DNA of 64,000 nt. Source: Aquitalea aquatica (GTDB lineage: Bacteria; Pseudomonadota; Gammaproteobacteria; Burkholderiales; Chromobacteriaceae). Positions 8,993 through 17,651 of the stretch are shown here, in pieces. Position 1 is the stretch's first letter, and each line of letters begins with the position of its first letter. The notes beneath the pieces were generated by a model. That model was not told the DNA's origin. It did not search any database and saw only the letters and a program-made list of their open reading frames with translations. A program made the position numbers and the translations under genes. The DNA is taken from contig NZ_JACERN010000023.1 of NCBI RefSeq assembly GCF_013911085.1, positions 124,001 through 188,000 on the forward strand, given 5' to 3'.

Positions 8993-9541
8993 CTAGTGGC
9001 CGGCCGCTTTCCAGGCTTCCACCGCCTGCATGGTATTGGCCACATGCTGGTTGGGGTCCATGGCGCTGTAGCTGTACCACACCTTGTGGTCCGGGGTGAT
9101 CACGTAGGAGGTGCGGCTGGCGTAGCTGGTGCCGGGAATCATCACCGTATCGTAAGCCTTCATGATCTTGCGCTCGCCATCGGCCGCCACCGGGAATTTG
9201 CTGCGGCATTCGGACACGGAAAAGCGCTGCAGCTTTTCGATGTCATCACCGGATACGCCGATCACCGTCGCCCCCAGTGCCTTGAACTTGTCCACCGCCT
9301 CGGCAAACAGGTGGGCTTCCACCGTGCAGCCACTGGTGAAGGCCGCCGGGTAGAAGTACAGCACCACCGGGCCGTGCTGCAGCGCTTCGTTCAGCGAATA
9401 CTGAAAGCGCTTGCCGCCCAGCGAGGCTTCGGTGCGAAAGTCGGGTGCGGCGGCGCCCTTGGCCAGCTCGGCCTGGGCCAGGGCCGAACACAGCAGGCCG
9501 CTGACACCCAGCGACAGACACAGACGGGATAACAGTTTCAT
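8993..9541 (-). CDS. Secreted peroxiredoxin (AhpC/TSA, Bcp-like)
   Basis: A 182-residue thioredoxin-fold protein with an N-terminal signal peptide (MKLLSRLCLSLGVSGLLCSALAQA), so probably periplasmic. The peroxidatic motif is FTSGCTVEA, and a second cysteine lies in FSVSECRSKFPV; they could form the resolving pair of an atypical two-Cys enzyme. It would reduce hydrogen peroxide or organic peroxides. ATG at 9541 is chosen over an upstream in-frame start because GGAG sits before it and the signal peptide begins there. The glpR gene ends 41 bases upstream in the same direction, so read-through is possible. Confidence 0.82.
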   Translation of the reverse strand: MKLLSRLCLSLGVSGLLCSALAQAELAKGAAAPDFRTEASLGGKRFQYSLNEALQHGPVVLYFYPAAFTSGCTVEAHLFAEAVDKFKALGATVIGVSGDDIEKLQRFSVSECRSKFPVAADGERKIMKAYDTVMIPGTSYASRTSYVITPDHKVWYSYSAMDPNQHVANTMQAVEAWKAAGH

Positions 9542-9581
9542 GGCAGGACTCCGTAGTACAGCGGGTGCTTGGGCGTAAGGA

Positions 9582-10346
9582 TCAGCCGGCCACAAACAGC
9601 TGGGTGCCGGCTTCGGCAATCACCGCTTCCATTTCCGGCGGCACCGGCTTGTCGGTAAACAAGGCATGCACCTGCGACAGATGGCCCAGTTCCACCAGTG
9701 CCGGGCGGCCAAACTTGGAGTGGTCGGCCGCCAGCAATACCTGGCGTGACTGCTGGATGATGGCTTCCGAGGTGCGTACTTCACGATAGTCGTAATCGCG
9801 CAGCACGCCGTCGTTTTCGATGCTGGAAATGCCGATGATGCCGTAATCCACCTTGAACTGGCGGATCAGCTGCACCGTGGCCTCGCCGGTGATGCCACGG
9901 TCGCGCTTGCGCAGTACGCCGCCCAGCACGATGACTTCGCAATCCGGGTAGTCGCACATCATGTCGGCCACGTGCAGGTTGTTGGTGATCACCCGCAGGC
10001 CGCGATGGCGGTGCAGCGCCTTGGCCACTTCTTCGGTGGTGGTGCCGATATTGATGAACAAGGAGGCATTGTCGGGAATCTGCTTGGCCAGCAGCTCGGC
10101 CAGCCGGCGTTTTTCCTCGATGCACAGTACCTGGCGCGCGTTGTAGGCCACGTTTTCCACGCTGGACAGCACGCTGGCACCGCCGTGATAGCGTTGCAGC
10201 AACTGGTGTTCTGCCATCAGCGCAATGTCGCGGCGTATGGTCTGGTGGGTGACGCCAAAATGGGCAGCCAGCTTTTCCACGGTGACATAGCTTTCGCGAT
10301 GGACGATGCCCAGCAGCTCTTGCTGGCGCTGATTGAGAATGATCAT
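9582..10346 (-). CDS. glpR: DeoR-family repressor of glycerol metabolism
   Basis: A 254-residue DeoR-family protein. Residues 1-57 form the HTH (RQQELLGIVHRESYVTVEKL, then HFGVTHQTIRRDI), and the rest is the sugar-phosphate sensor domain with IGTTTEEVAKAL and the GEATVQLIRQFKVD segment. GlpR homologues sense glycerol 3-phosphate and repress glpK, glpF and glpD. The location about 2.4 kb after glpD and the CGAACA half-sites near the glpK and glpD promoters fit this. The peroxiredoxin gene follows on the same strand. Confidence 0.88.
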   Translation of the reverse strand: MIILNQRQQELLGIVHRESYVTVEKLAAHFGVTHQTIRRDIALMAEHQLLQRYHGGASVLSSVENVAYNARQVLCIEEKRRLAELLAKQIPDNASLFINIGTTTEEVAKALHRHRGLRVITNNLHVADMMCDYPDCEVIVLGGVLRKRDRGITGEATVQLIRQFKVDYGIIGISSIENDGVLRDYDYREVRTSEAIIQQSRQVLLAADHSKFGRPALVELGHLSQVHALFTDKPVPPEMEAVIAEAGTQLFVAG

Positions 10347-10442
10347 GGTGGTGGGTCGTTGTCTGTATGCAGCGGTGTTGGAGGCTGTCCGATTCTACAT
10401 GAGCGGCGCATTTCGCCAAATGCCGTCTGTATGAGCCACTTT

Positions 10443-11042
10443 TCAGTCCAGCCGGTGCAGCCTGCGGCGGAAGGCTTCGGCCATACTCAGCTGGCGCGGG
10501 CCGGGCAGGATGCGAAAGCGCTCGCCAGCCTGCAGCGTGCCCGTTTGCAATACCGCCAGATAAAAGCCGCAATGGCCGCTTTGCGCCATCAGCTTTACCG
10601 CGAGGCGCATGTCCATGTGCGCCTGGAACTTGAAGCAGGGCTGGCGCGGCTCGGTAATCTGCAGCTGGCAATCGGCAAATTCCAGCACATCCCCCACGTA
10701 GGCATCTTGCTCCAGCAGGCCGCTGATGGTGAGGTTTTCTCCCAGCATGCCGTGGTGCAATGTGCTGCCGGCATGGCGCGAACCATGCTGCTGGCAGGCT
10801 TGCTGCCAGAACGGGTAATGCTCCAGCGGATAGGCGTAGATGGCCTTGGCCAGACCGCCATGTACCGTGGGGTCTGCCTGCTCGTCGCCCGCCAGTCCCA
10901 GCTTGCCCACGGCAATGGCCGTGGGGTGGAGCAGGGTGCTGACCGGCAGCTTGTTGATGCCGCTCATGATGCGGCGGCCCTCGATCAGCATGGGGCTGAC
11001 CGCTGCCAGATTGATGGAGTGCAGGGTGGGGCTGTCGCTCAT
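10443..11042 (-). CDS. MOSC domain protein, YiiM-like
   Basis: A 199-residue MOSC-domain protein. The segments GLAGDEQADPTVHGGLAKAI and GMLGENLTISGLLE are family hallmarks, and the TEPRQPCFKF cysteine corresponds to the conserved MOSC cysteine. E. coli YiiM uses this fold with molybdenum cofactor to detoxify N-hydroxylated bases, as reported for the family. It is the last gene of a three-gene run with the MocR regulator and an FAD oxidoreductase, seven bases after the latter. The substrate here is unknown. Confidence 0.82.
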   Translation of the reverse strand: MSDSPTLHSINLAAVSPMLIEGRRIMSGINKLPVSTLLHPTAIAVGKLGLAGDEQADPTVHGGLAKAIYAYPLEHYPFWQQACQQHGSRHAGSTLHHGMLGENLTISGLLEQDAYVGDVLEFADCQLQITEPRQPCFKFQAHMDMRLAVKLMAQSGHCGFYLAVLQTGTLQAGERFRILPGPRQLSMAEAFRRRLHRLD

Positions 11043-11049
11043 GTCTGTC

Positions 11050-12150
11050 TCATCTGTGTTGATTGGCCATGGCAGTCACCGCCTCGGCCAGTGCCAGGCA
11101 GCTGGTCAGGCCGGGAGATTCGATGCCGTAGAGGTTGATCAAGCCTGTCACGCCATGCTCGGCCGGCCCCTGGATGACAAAGTCGGCATCCGGCTCGCCC
11201 GGCCCTGCCAGCTTGGGGCGCACCCCGGCATAGCCCGGTTGCAGCGCACCATCCGCCAGCTGCGGCCACCACTGGCGGATGCTGTGATAAAAAGCAGCGG
11301 CACGGGCTGGGTCCAGCCGGTAGTCCACGCTGTCTATCCATTCCACATCCGGGCCGAAGCGCGCCTGGCCGGCCAGATCCAGCGTCAGGTGGCAGCCCAG
11401 CCCGCCCGCTTCCGGCAGCGGATAAATCAGCCGCGAGAACGGCGAACGGCCACTGAGGCTGAAATACACGCCACGCGCATAATGGGCCGTCGGGATGGTT
11501 TCACGTGGAACGCCGACGATGCTGGCGGCAACGGACGCTGCCCACGGCCCGGCCGCGTTGATGACAGATCTGGCCTTGATGGTGATGCCGGCAATCTCCA
11601 GTTCCATGCCATCCGCCAGCACCCGGCCACGGCTGAGCGGGGAATGGCAGGCCAGCTGTGCGCCGTGGGCTTCGGCATCGGCCAGCAGGGCTTGCAGCAG
11701 CGCGTGGCTGTCGATGATGCCGGTGGATGGCGACAGCAAGGCGGCATGGGCGTGTAGCGCCGGCTCCAGCGCCCGCACCCCGGCGGCATCCAGCCATTGC
11801 AGATCGTGCACGCCATTGGTGGCGGCGCGTCGGGCAATGTCCTGCAAGCGCGGCATATCGGCGGCGGTGTCGGCCAGCAGCAGCTTGCCGATGCGCTGGT
11901 GCGGGATGTGCCGCTCGGCGCAGTAGCGATACAGCAGATCGCGGCCCTGCACGCACAGCCGGGCCTTCAGGCTGCCGCTGGGGTAGTAGAGGCCGGCGTG
12001 GATCACTTCGCTGTTGCGGCTGCTGCAATGCTGGCCAATCTGGCTTTCGGCCTCGCAGATCAGCACCTCGCGCCCGGCCATGGCCAGCTGGCGGGCAATC
12101 GCCAAGCCCACCACGCCCGCACCGATCACCACGCAATCCACGCTGTCCAT
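11050..12150 (-). CDS. FAD-dependent oxidoreductase, LhgO-like
   Basis: A 366-residue DAO-family flavoprotein with an N-terminal Rossmann motif [18 protein letters not shown] and the sequence [21 protein letters not shown], characteristic of L-2-hydroxyglutarate oxidase (LhgO) and relatives. The C-terminal [20 protein letters not shown] also matches. Such enzymes oxidise 2-hydroxy acids and pass electrons to quinone. Its ATG overlaps the stop of the MocR gene (TGATG), implying translational coupling, and a MOSC gene follows at once. The precise substrate is inferred only from resemblance. Confidence 0.82.
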   Translation of the reverse strand: MDSVDCVVIGAGVVGLAIARQLAMAGREVLICEAESQIGQHCSSRNSEVIHAGLYYPSGSLKARLCVQGRDLLYRYCAERHIPHQRIGKLLLADTAADMPRLQDIARRAATNGVHDLQWLDAAGVRALEPALHAHAALLSPSTGIIDSHALLQALLADAEAHGAQLACHSPLSRGRVLADGMELEIAGITIKARSVINAAGPWAASVAASIVGVPRETIPTAHYARGVYFSLSGRSPFSRLIYPLPEAGGLGCHLTLDLAGQARFGPDVEWIDSVDYRLDPARAAAFYHSIRQWWPQLADGALQPGYAGVRPKLAGPGEPDADFVIQGPAEHGVTGLINLYGIESPGLTSCLALAEAVTAMANQHR

Positions 12151-13583
12151 CAGCCACGTCCTGCCAGTTGCTCACCTGCCAGCCAGCCTAGCAGGTGGAT
12201 GTCCTCGGCCAGCTGGGTGGACCAGGGCAGGCCGCAATTGATGCGCAGGCAATGGCCAAAACGCGGCTCGGCGGAAAACACCAGGCCGGGAGCAAAGCTG
12301 ATGGAGCGGGAGAGCGCTGCCTCCAGCAAGGCCTGGCTGTCCAGCCCTTCCGGTCCTTCCACCCATAGCAGCATGCCGCCCTGTGGCCGCCGTACGCGGG
12401 TGCCGCGTGGAAAGGCGTCCAGCACCGCGTCGCTCAGTTGTTCCATCTGCTGCTTCAATTGCTGGCGGATGCGCTGGCTGATGCGGGCGTAATCGCCGCT
12501 GGCCAGCACCTCGGACAACACCGCCAGCAAGATGGCCGGGCTGACCAGGCTACTGCTCTCGCGCAGCCGCTCCAGCGCGGCATGGTGGCGGCCACCGGAC
12601 AGCCAGCCCAAGCGGAAGGCCGGGGCAAAGCTCTTGGTAAAGGACGAGCAGTAGATCACCTCGCCGTCGCGGTCCCAGGCCTTGAGCGGGCTAGGGTGCT
12701 GGCTGCCGAAATACAGTTCGCCGAATACATCGTCCTCGATGATGGTGAGGCCGTGACGACGCGCCAGTTGCAGCAGGCGTTTCTTGTTGTCGTCCGGCAT
12801 CAGCGCGCCGGTGGGGTTCTGGAAGTTGGTCACCGTCACCAGGCATTTCACCGGCGCGCCGTGGCGCAGGGCGAATTCCAGTGCTTCCAGCGACAGGCCG
12901 GCATCCGGCGTGCAGGGAATCTCCAGCGCCTTCAGCCCCAGCATCTGCAGGGTTTGCAGCAGGCCGAAGTACACCGGGGTTTCCACCGCCACCACATCGC
13001 CCGGCCGGGTGAGCAAGCGTAGCGACAGGCTGATGGCTTCGGTAATGCCCTGGGTGAACAGGATTTGGTCCGCCGGGATGTCCAGCTGCCAGCCAGCCGC
13101 CAGCCGCCGTATCTGCTGCTGCAGCTGTTGCTGGTCGGCGGTGGGCAGGTAGGCGCCAATCAGCTCCGGCTGGCGCGCCAACCGCATTTGCATGCGCCGT
13201 GCCAGTTCCTGTGCCGGATACAGGCTGTGGTGGGCCTCGGCCATGTGCAGTTGCTGGCGGATGGATGAGGCCGACAGACGAATCAGATTGCTCATGCGGC
13301 TGTCCACATCCACCAGTGCGGCGGCGGTGGGGCCGGGCTGGGTGATGTTGCCGGCTGCCACATGGCGCGGCAGCGCGGCAAAAAAGCCGCTGCGCGGCCG
13401 CGCTACCACGCGCTGCTGTTCTTCCAGGTGGCGATAGGCCGCCAGCGCGGTCAGGGTGTTGACCCCGTGTTCGGCTGCCAGCTGACGCACCGCCGGCAGG
13501 CGACTGCCCGGTGGCCATTCGCCATTGTCCAGCCGGGCTTGCAACTGGCGGGCGATATGCAGATAAAGCGGAAGATCGGTCAT
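12150..13583 (-). CDS. MocR-family (GntR-HTH/aminotransferase) regulator
   Basis: About 477 residues: a winged HTH of the GntR type ([36 protein letters not shown]) and a fold-type I aminotransferase domain. [15 protein letters not shown] contains the PLP-binding lysine, and [11 protein letters not shown] and [12 protein letters not shown] are further PLP-pocket motifs. MocR proteins use PLP aldimines as effectors. ATG at 13583 is preferred to a TTG at 13607. A CTGTT...AACAG palindrome lies immediately upstream, suggesting autoregulation and control of the divergent transporter. It is coupled to the LhgO-like gene. Confidence 0.88.
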   Translation of the reverse strand: MTDLPLYLHIARQLQARLDNGEWPPGSRLPAVRQLAAEHGVNTLTALAAYRHLEEQQRVVARPRSGFFAALPRHVAAGNITQPGPTAAALVDVDSRMSNLIRLSASSIRQQLHMAEAHHSLYPAQELARRMQMRLARQPELIGAYLPTADQQQLQQQIRRLAAGWQLDIPADQILFTQGITEAISLSLRLLTRPGDVVAVETPVYFGLLQTLQMLGLKALEIPCTPDAGLSLEALEFALRHGAPVKCLVTVTNFQNPTGALMPDDNKKRLLQLARRHGLTIIEDDVFGELYFGSQHPSPLKAWDRDGEVIYCSSFTKSFAPAFRLGWLSGGRHHAALERLRESSSLVSPAILLAVLSEVLASGDYARISQRIRQQLKQQMEQLSDAVLDAFPRGTRVRRPQGGMLLWVEGPEGLDSQALLEAALSRSISFAPGLVFSAEPRFGHCLRINCGLPWSTQLAEDIHLLGWLAGEQLAGRG

Positions 13584-13585
13584 CG

Positions 13586-13601
13586 CTGTTCTATATAACA
13601 G
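13586..13601. promoter_or_regulatory. Palindrome between mocR-type gene and benE-type gene
   Basis: CTGTTCTATATAACAG: arms CTGTT and AACAG around an AT-rich centre, directly before the MocR-type start codon and about 100 bases before the divergent transporter. The position suits an autoregulatory operator. Binding by the MocR protein is inference. Confidence 0.4.
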
Positions 13602-13697
13602 ATTCAACCCAGTCTACGCTGTTTGCACCGGGTGTGGGAAGGCAGACGAATCGCCATCGCTTACCCTGTGTGCATTGACGCATCAAGGAACTCATCC

Positions 13698-14960
13698 ATG
13701 TCCACCCTTTCCCCGCGAGAGTCTCCTGCCAGCCCGCCGCATGCTGATCGTGTGCCGTTCAGCTGGTCGCATTTCTCGCCTTCGGCCGGCCTTGCCGCAG
13801 TGCTTGCACTGCTGGTGGGGTATTCCGGCCCCTTTCTTATTATTGTGCACGCCGCCCAATCCGCCGGGCTGAGCGCGGCCCAGCTTGGCTCCTGGGTGTG
13901 GGCGGTGTCCATTGCCTCTGGCGTGGCCGGTATCTGGCTCACCCTGCGCTGGCGCGTGCCGGTGATTACCGCCTGGAGCACGCCGGGTGCGGCGCTGCTG
14001 TTGGCAGCGCTACCCGGCGTACCGTATGGCGAGGCAGTGGGGGCATTTCTGGCTGCTGCCGTCATTGTCACCCTGGTCGGGGTGAGTGGTGCTTTTGACA
14101 AGCTGATGAAGATTTTCCCGGCTTCACTGGCGGCGGCCATGCTGGCGGGCATTCTGTTTCACTTTGTCGCTGATGTGGCCGGGGCCGCCAGCCAGCAGGC
14201 GCTGCTGGTGGTGCCGATGACGGTGCTGTTTTTCATTGGCCGCAAGCTGTTTCCGCGCTTTGCGCTGTTGGCCGCCATTGGCCTGGGGCTAGCGCTGGCT
14301 GGCTGGCAGGGCATGTATGGCACGGCGGCCAGCTGGCAGGGCAGCAGCGGTCCGCTGTTTACCATGCCGCAGTGGTCGTGGACGGCCTTTGTCAATCTGG
14401 CCTTGCCGCTGGCCTTGCTGGCACTCACCAGCCAGTTTCTGCCGGGGATGGCGGTGTTGTCGGCTTCCGGCTATCACATTCCGGCGCGCTCACCGGTAAC
14501 CGTGCTGGGGCTGGCTTCCATCATTACCGCGCCGCTGGGTGGTCATGGTGTGACGCTGGCAGCCATCATCGCTGCCATTTGCACCGGGCCGGAAGCCCAC
14601 CCGGACCCGCAGCGCCGCTACATGGCCGGGCTGGTGTGCGGAGCGCTGTATATCGTGCTGGGCATTGCCGGTGGTGCACTGGCCGGCCTGGTGCTGCTCT
14701 TGCCCAAGGCGCTGGTGGTGACGGCGGCCGGGCTGGCGCTGTTTGGTACGCTGGCCTCCTCGCTGACTGCCGCGCTGATGGACGAAGGCCACCGCGAAGC
14801 GGCACTGCTCACCTTTGTGGTGGCGGCATCGGGCGTCACCATTGCCGGGTTGGGTTCACCCTTGTGGGCGGTACTGGCCGGTGGCAGCGTAAGCTGGCTC
14901 TTGAAGGCGCGCCCCAAAAGCACGCCGGCCATGACGCCGGTGATGCAAAGCAAAAACTGA
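13698..14960 (+). CDS. BenE-family transporter
   Basis: A 420-residue polytopic membrane protein with 11-12 hydrophobic segments that matches the BenE benzoate/H+ symporter family. Landmarks are FLIIVHAAQSAGLSAAQLGSW, LRWRVPVITAWSTPGAALL and the GGHGVTLAAIIAAICTGPEAHPD loop. The first ATG of the frame is at 13623 or upstream, but AAGGA sits before ATG 13698, which gives the usual N-terminus. No benzoate catabolic genes are nearby, so the substrate may differ. It is divergent from a MocR regulator and ends at a bidirectional terminator. Confidence 0.82.
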   Translation: MSTLSPRESPASPPHADRVPFSWSHFSPSAGLAAVLALLVGYSGPFLIIVHAAQSAGLSAAQLGSWVWAVSIASGVAGIWLTLRWRVPVITAWSTPGAALLLAALPGVPYGEAVGAFLAAAVIVTLVGVSGAFDKLMKIFPASLAAAMLAGILFHFVADVAGAASQQALLVVPMTVLFFIGRKLFPRFALLAAIGLGLALAGWQGMYGTAASWQGSSGPLFTMPQWSWTAFVNLALPLALLALTSQFLPGMAVLSASGYHIPARSPVTVLGLASIITAPLGGHGVTLAAIIAAICTGPEAHPDPQRRYMAGLVCGALYIVLGIAGGALAGLVLLLPKALVVTAAGLALFGTLASSLTAALMDEGHREAALLTFVVAASGVTIAGLGSPLWAVLAGGSVSWLLKARPKSTPAMTPVMQSKN

Positions 14961-14974
14961 TCCGGTAGTTGAAG

Positions 14975-15013
14975 AAAAATGGCCGCCCAGCATGAAGCAG
15001 GCGGCCATTTTTT
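14975..15013. terminator. Bidirectional terminator, benE-type / fimbrial gene
   Basis: Stem AAAATGGCCGCC / GGCGGCCATTTT with A- and T-tracts. Its right end reaches into the stop codon of the convergent fimbrial gene. Confidence 0.85.
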
Positions 15014-16028
15014 ATTGGTAAGACAGGGTGAAGGTGGCGGTGGCTGAAACACTGCCGGGGGTAACCGTGCCGGTGCGGATATAGCTGACTGAAAAAGGAA
15101 AATTGCCCAGGCCGGCGAACTGGGCCAGGGCCAGCTGGCCGCTATTGCCTGCCGTGGCTGAGTCGGGGCCGAAACTGATGGGGCTACCCTGATAGGCCAG
15201 TTGCAAGCCAACGCCCTTGGCGGTGGAGCCACTACCCAGGCTGAGGATGTCGCTGGTCTGGCCGCTATTGTTGTTGTCGGTGAAGGTGAGGTACAGCTTG
15301 GTGGTGGCCGGACAATTGATGGTAAGGGCAAATGAGGTATTGCCGGCAAGGCTGCCCACCGTTGGCAGTGCGCTGTTACTGATCACCGGCAGGCTGATGG
15401 TGCTGGAACTGATGCCGCTGAGCGCGCAGCTAGTGGCCGTGGCAGAAAACGTATTGGCCAGCAAGGGCGTTTCCCCCGGTTGGGTGAGATAGGGCAACCA
15501 TGTGCCACCCAGACGCAAAATGGCGCGGATATTGTTGCTGAGCTGAACTGTCCCCGTGCCAATGCTGGGGGCTATCTTGTAAAAAGCGAGGTAAAACGTG
15601 CCACTGAGCTTGGTCTGTACCCCGCTGCTGCTGCAGATCAACCGATTGCGGATATTGCCATCTCCAGTATTACTGCCATCAACCCACACCGTAGTGCGTG
15701 AACAGCTCGCCGGTGCGCTGACCGTGAAACCGGCCGCATAGCCGATACCCGGCACATTGGTGCTGAATACGCTGCGGCCGTTGATCATGGTGACATAGGC
15801 ACCGGTGGTCATCTTGATGCCGAGTTCCTTGCTATTGCTGTCACTGCTGTCGCAGTTGAACTGTACGCCGGGTGTAGAGGCGATATCGCTGCCCAGCTGG
15901 CTGTTGAGCGGGATGTCGCGGGCAAAGGTGAGATTCGGCAGGGCAATGCTGCTGCCGGCGGCTGGTGTGCAGAGCGCCCACGCCGTTGTCGGCAGCAATA
16001 GACTGAGCAGACTGAGCAGATGCTTCAT
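15012..16028 (-). CDS. Two-domain fimbrial protein (adhesin-like), copy 1
   Basis: About 338 residues with a signal peptide (MKHLLSLLSLLLPTTAWA). The N-terminal half, with paired cysteines, looks like a receptor-binding or lectin-type domain. The C-terminal half is a type 1 fimbrial pilin domain (LGSGSTAKGVGLQLAYQGS, GPDSATAG) ending in the strand TATFTLSYQ, which receives donor-strand complementation from a chaperone or pilin. This two-domain layout is that of tip adhesins such as FimH. AGGA precedes ATG 16028. It is strongly similar to its upstream neighbour. No chaperone, usher or major pilin gene is nearby. Confidence 0.75.
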   Translation of the reverse strand: MKHLLSLLSLLLPTTAWALCTPAAGSSIALPNLTFARDIPLNSQLGSDIASTPGVQFNCDSSDSNSKELGIKMTTGAYVTMINGRSVFSTNVPGIGYAAGFTVSAPASCSRTTVWVDGSNTGDGNIRNRLICSSSGVQTKLSGTFYLAFYKIAPSIGTGTVQLSNNIRAILRLGGTWLPYLTQPGETPLLANTFSATATSCALSGISSSTISLPVISNSALPTVGSLAGNTSFALTINCPATTKLYLTFTDNNNSGQTSDILSLGSGSTAKGVGLQLAYQGSPISFGPDSATAGNSGQLALAQFAGLGNFPFSVSYIRTGTVTPGSVSATATFTLSYQ

Positions 16029-16226
16029 GATCCTGACAACCCCCCTCTGGCAGCGGCACAAGGCCGTATCCGCAGAATCTAGTCGTCTGGCTCAGTATGT
16101 TTTCTAAGAAAATTTTAATTTATCAGAAGAATATTCTGCAAAACACCTTGATGCCGTGCTGATGGGCGCTGCAGTGGCGCTGATATCGGGCAGAGGGATT
16201 TCGGATTCTTGTTCTGGAGATATCCT

Positions 16227-16249
16227 CTGCACCGCGGCAGGCGGTGCAG
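16227..16249 (-). terminator. Hairpin after fimbrial copy 2
   Basis: Perfect 8-bp arms CTGCACCG / CGGTGCAG with a 7-base loop, 13 bases beyond the stop of the upstream fimbrial gene. No T-tract follows on the minus strand, so termination may be partial or factor dependent. Confidence 0.3.
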
Positions 16250-16261
16250 GGCAGCAGGCTG

Positions 16262-17281
16262 CTACTGATAGGACAGGGTAAAGGTGGCCGTGGCCGACAG
16301 GCTGCCGGGACTAACCGTGCCGGTGCGGATATAGCTGACAGCAAAGGGAAGGCTGCGCAGGCCGGTAAGGTTGGCCAGAAAGAGCTGATTGGTATTGCCT
16401 GAGGCGGCCGAGTCGGGGCCAAAACTGATGGTGCTGCCCTGGTAGGCCAATTGCAGGCCGACACCCTTGGCGGTGGAGCCACTGCCCAGGGCGAGGATGT
16501 TGCTGGTCTGGCCGATATTGTTGTTGTCGGTGAAGGTGATGTATAGCCGGGTGGCGGCCGGGCAATTGATGGCAATGGCAAACGGTGTGGTGCCGGCCAA
16601 GCTGCCTATCGTCGGCAGCGTGTTGTAGCTGAGGGCAGGAAGGCTGACTGTCGTGGGGTTGATGCCGCTGAGCGAACAGGTGGTGGCTGCCAGGGAAAAG
16701 GTGTTGACGCGCAAGACCGTGTCCCCTGGCTGGGTGAGATTGGGCAGCCAGACGCCGCCCAGGCGCAAAATGGCGCTCACGGCATTCGTGAGGTGGACTG
16801 TTCCGCTGCCAATGCTGGGGGCGGTCTTGTAAAAGGCGAGATAGAAGGTGCCTGCAAGCTGGGTTTGCACGCCACTGCTGTTGCAGATCAGCCGGTTGCG
16901 GATATTGCCATCGCCGGTATTGCTGCCATCGACCCAGACCGGGCCCTGCGCACAGCTCGCTGGCGCACTGATGGCAAAGCCGGCTGCATAGCCTACGCCC
17001 GGCACATTGGTGCTGAATACGCTGCGGCCATTGATCATGGTGATGTAGCTGCCGGTGTTGAGCTTGACGCCCAGTTCCTTGCTATTGACATCGTTGCGGT
17101 CGCAGTTGAACTGCAGGCCAGTTGACGAGACCGTATCGCCGCCCAGCTGACTATTGACCGGGATGTCGCGGGCAAAGGCGATATTCGGCAGGGTGATGCT
17201 GCTACCGGTGGCGACGGTACAGAGAGCCGATGCCGGACTGGCCAATACAGTCAAAATAAATATTATTAGGTATTTAATCAT
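16262..17281 (-). CDS. Two-domain fimbrial protein (adhesin-like), copy 2
   Basis: A 339-residue paralogue of the downstream gene, with signal peptide MIKYLIIFILTVLASPASA, an N-terminal cysteine-containing domain (ALCTVATG, QFNCDRND, SCAQG, LICNSSG) and a C-terminal pilin domain ending FTLSYQ. It would be exported by Sec and needs a chaperone-usher system for assembly, not encoded here. The 233-bp spacer to copy 1 includes an AT-rich stretch (about 16100-16140) that may hold a separate promoter for copy 1. The adhesive role is inferred from domain layout. Confidence 0.75.
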   Translation of the reverse strand: MIKYLIIFILTVLASPASALCTVATGSSITLPNIAFARDIPVNSQLGGDTVSSTGLQFNCDRNDVNSKELGVKLNTGSYITMINGRSVFSTNVPGVGYAAGFAISAPASCAQGPVWVDGSNTGDGNIRNRLICNSSGVQTQLAGTFYLAFYKTAPSIGSGTVHLTNAVSAILRLGGVWLPNLTQPGDTVLRVNTFSLAATTCSLSGINPTTVSLPALSYNTLPTIGSLAGTTPFAIAINCPAATRLYITFTDNNNIGQTSNILALGSGSTAKGVGLQLAYQGSTISFGPDSAASGNTNQLFLANLTGLRSLPFAVSYIRTGTVSPGSLSATATFTLSYQ

Positions 17282-17651
17282 TACTTATGTGTATTGGGAT
17301 GCTCGGGACTGGGCTACTTTAATGGCACAGTCATCCGGACCGGCAAAGAAAGTTCACTTGATGGGCGGGGATTTTCTTTTAAGTAAAGCCATAAATTCAC
17401 GACTTTATTGTTAATGGTTGCAATGGTTTTTGGATGAGCAGGGAGGAGGTCTCGAGCGAGGCCTGTGCGGTGACGCCGGTACTGGGCTGGGTCTGTGCCA
17501 GTACAATTCTGGCGGCAAGCTGGTCATGTTCCGGCCTGCCGTGTACAGTGGTCATTCTGTATACAATTTTCCAGTCAGCGCCATATCGGCTATAAAATGC
17601 CGGCCGGGTGCGATAAGCACGGCTGACATGGTTGAAAAAGGAGTGAACAAG
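17282..17651. other. Divergent intergenic region, fimbrial gene / aminopeptidase
   Basis: A 370-bp region. The fimbrial side (17282-17415) is AT-rich and should carry the minus-strand promoter. On the plus side, TATAAAAT at 17591-17598 is a good -10 element with only a weak -35 (TTTCCA, 17568-17573). TGTATACA at 17558-17565 is a small palindrome of unknown meaning. In-frame codons upstream of 17652 have no family resemblance and are not assigned to the gene. Confidence 0.45.

Larger units (their letters stand above)
15012..17281 (-). repeat. Tandem duplication of a fimbrial gene
   Basis: The units 15012-16028 and 16262-17281 encode colinear proteins with long identical blocks (VWVDGSNTGDGNIRNRLIC-like, GRSVFSTNVPG, LGSGSTAKGVGLQLAYQGS, SYIRTGTV, SATATFTLSYQ), and the DNA is similar too. 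Differences are spread through both domains, so the duplication is not very recent. Confidence 0.85.
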
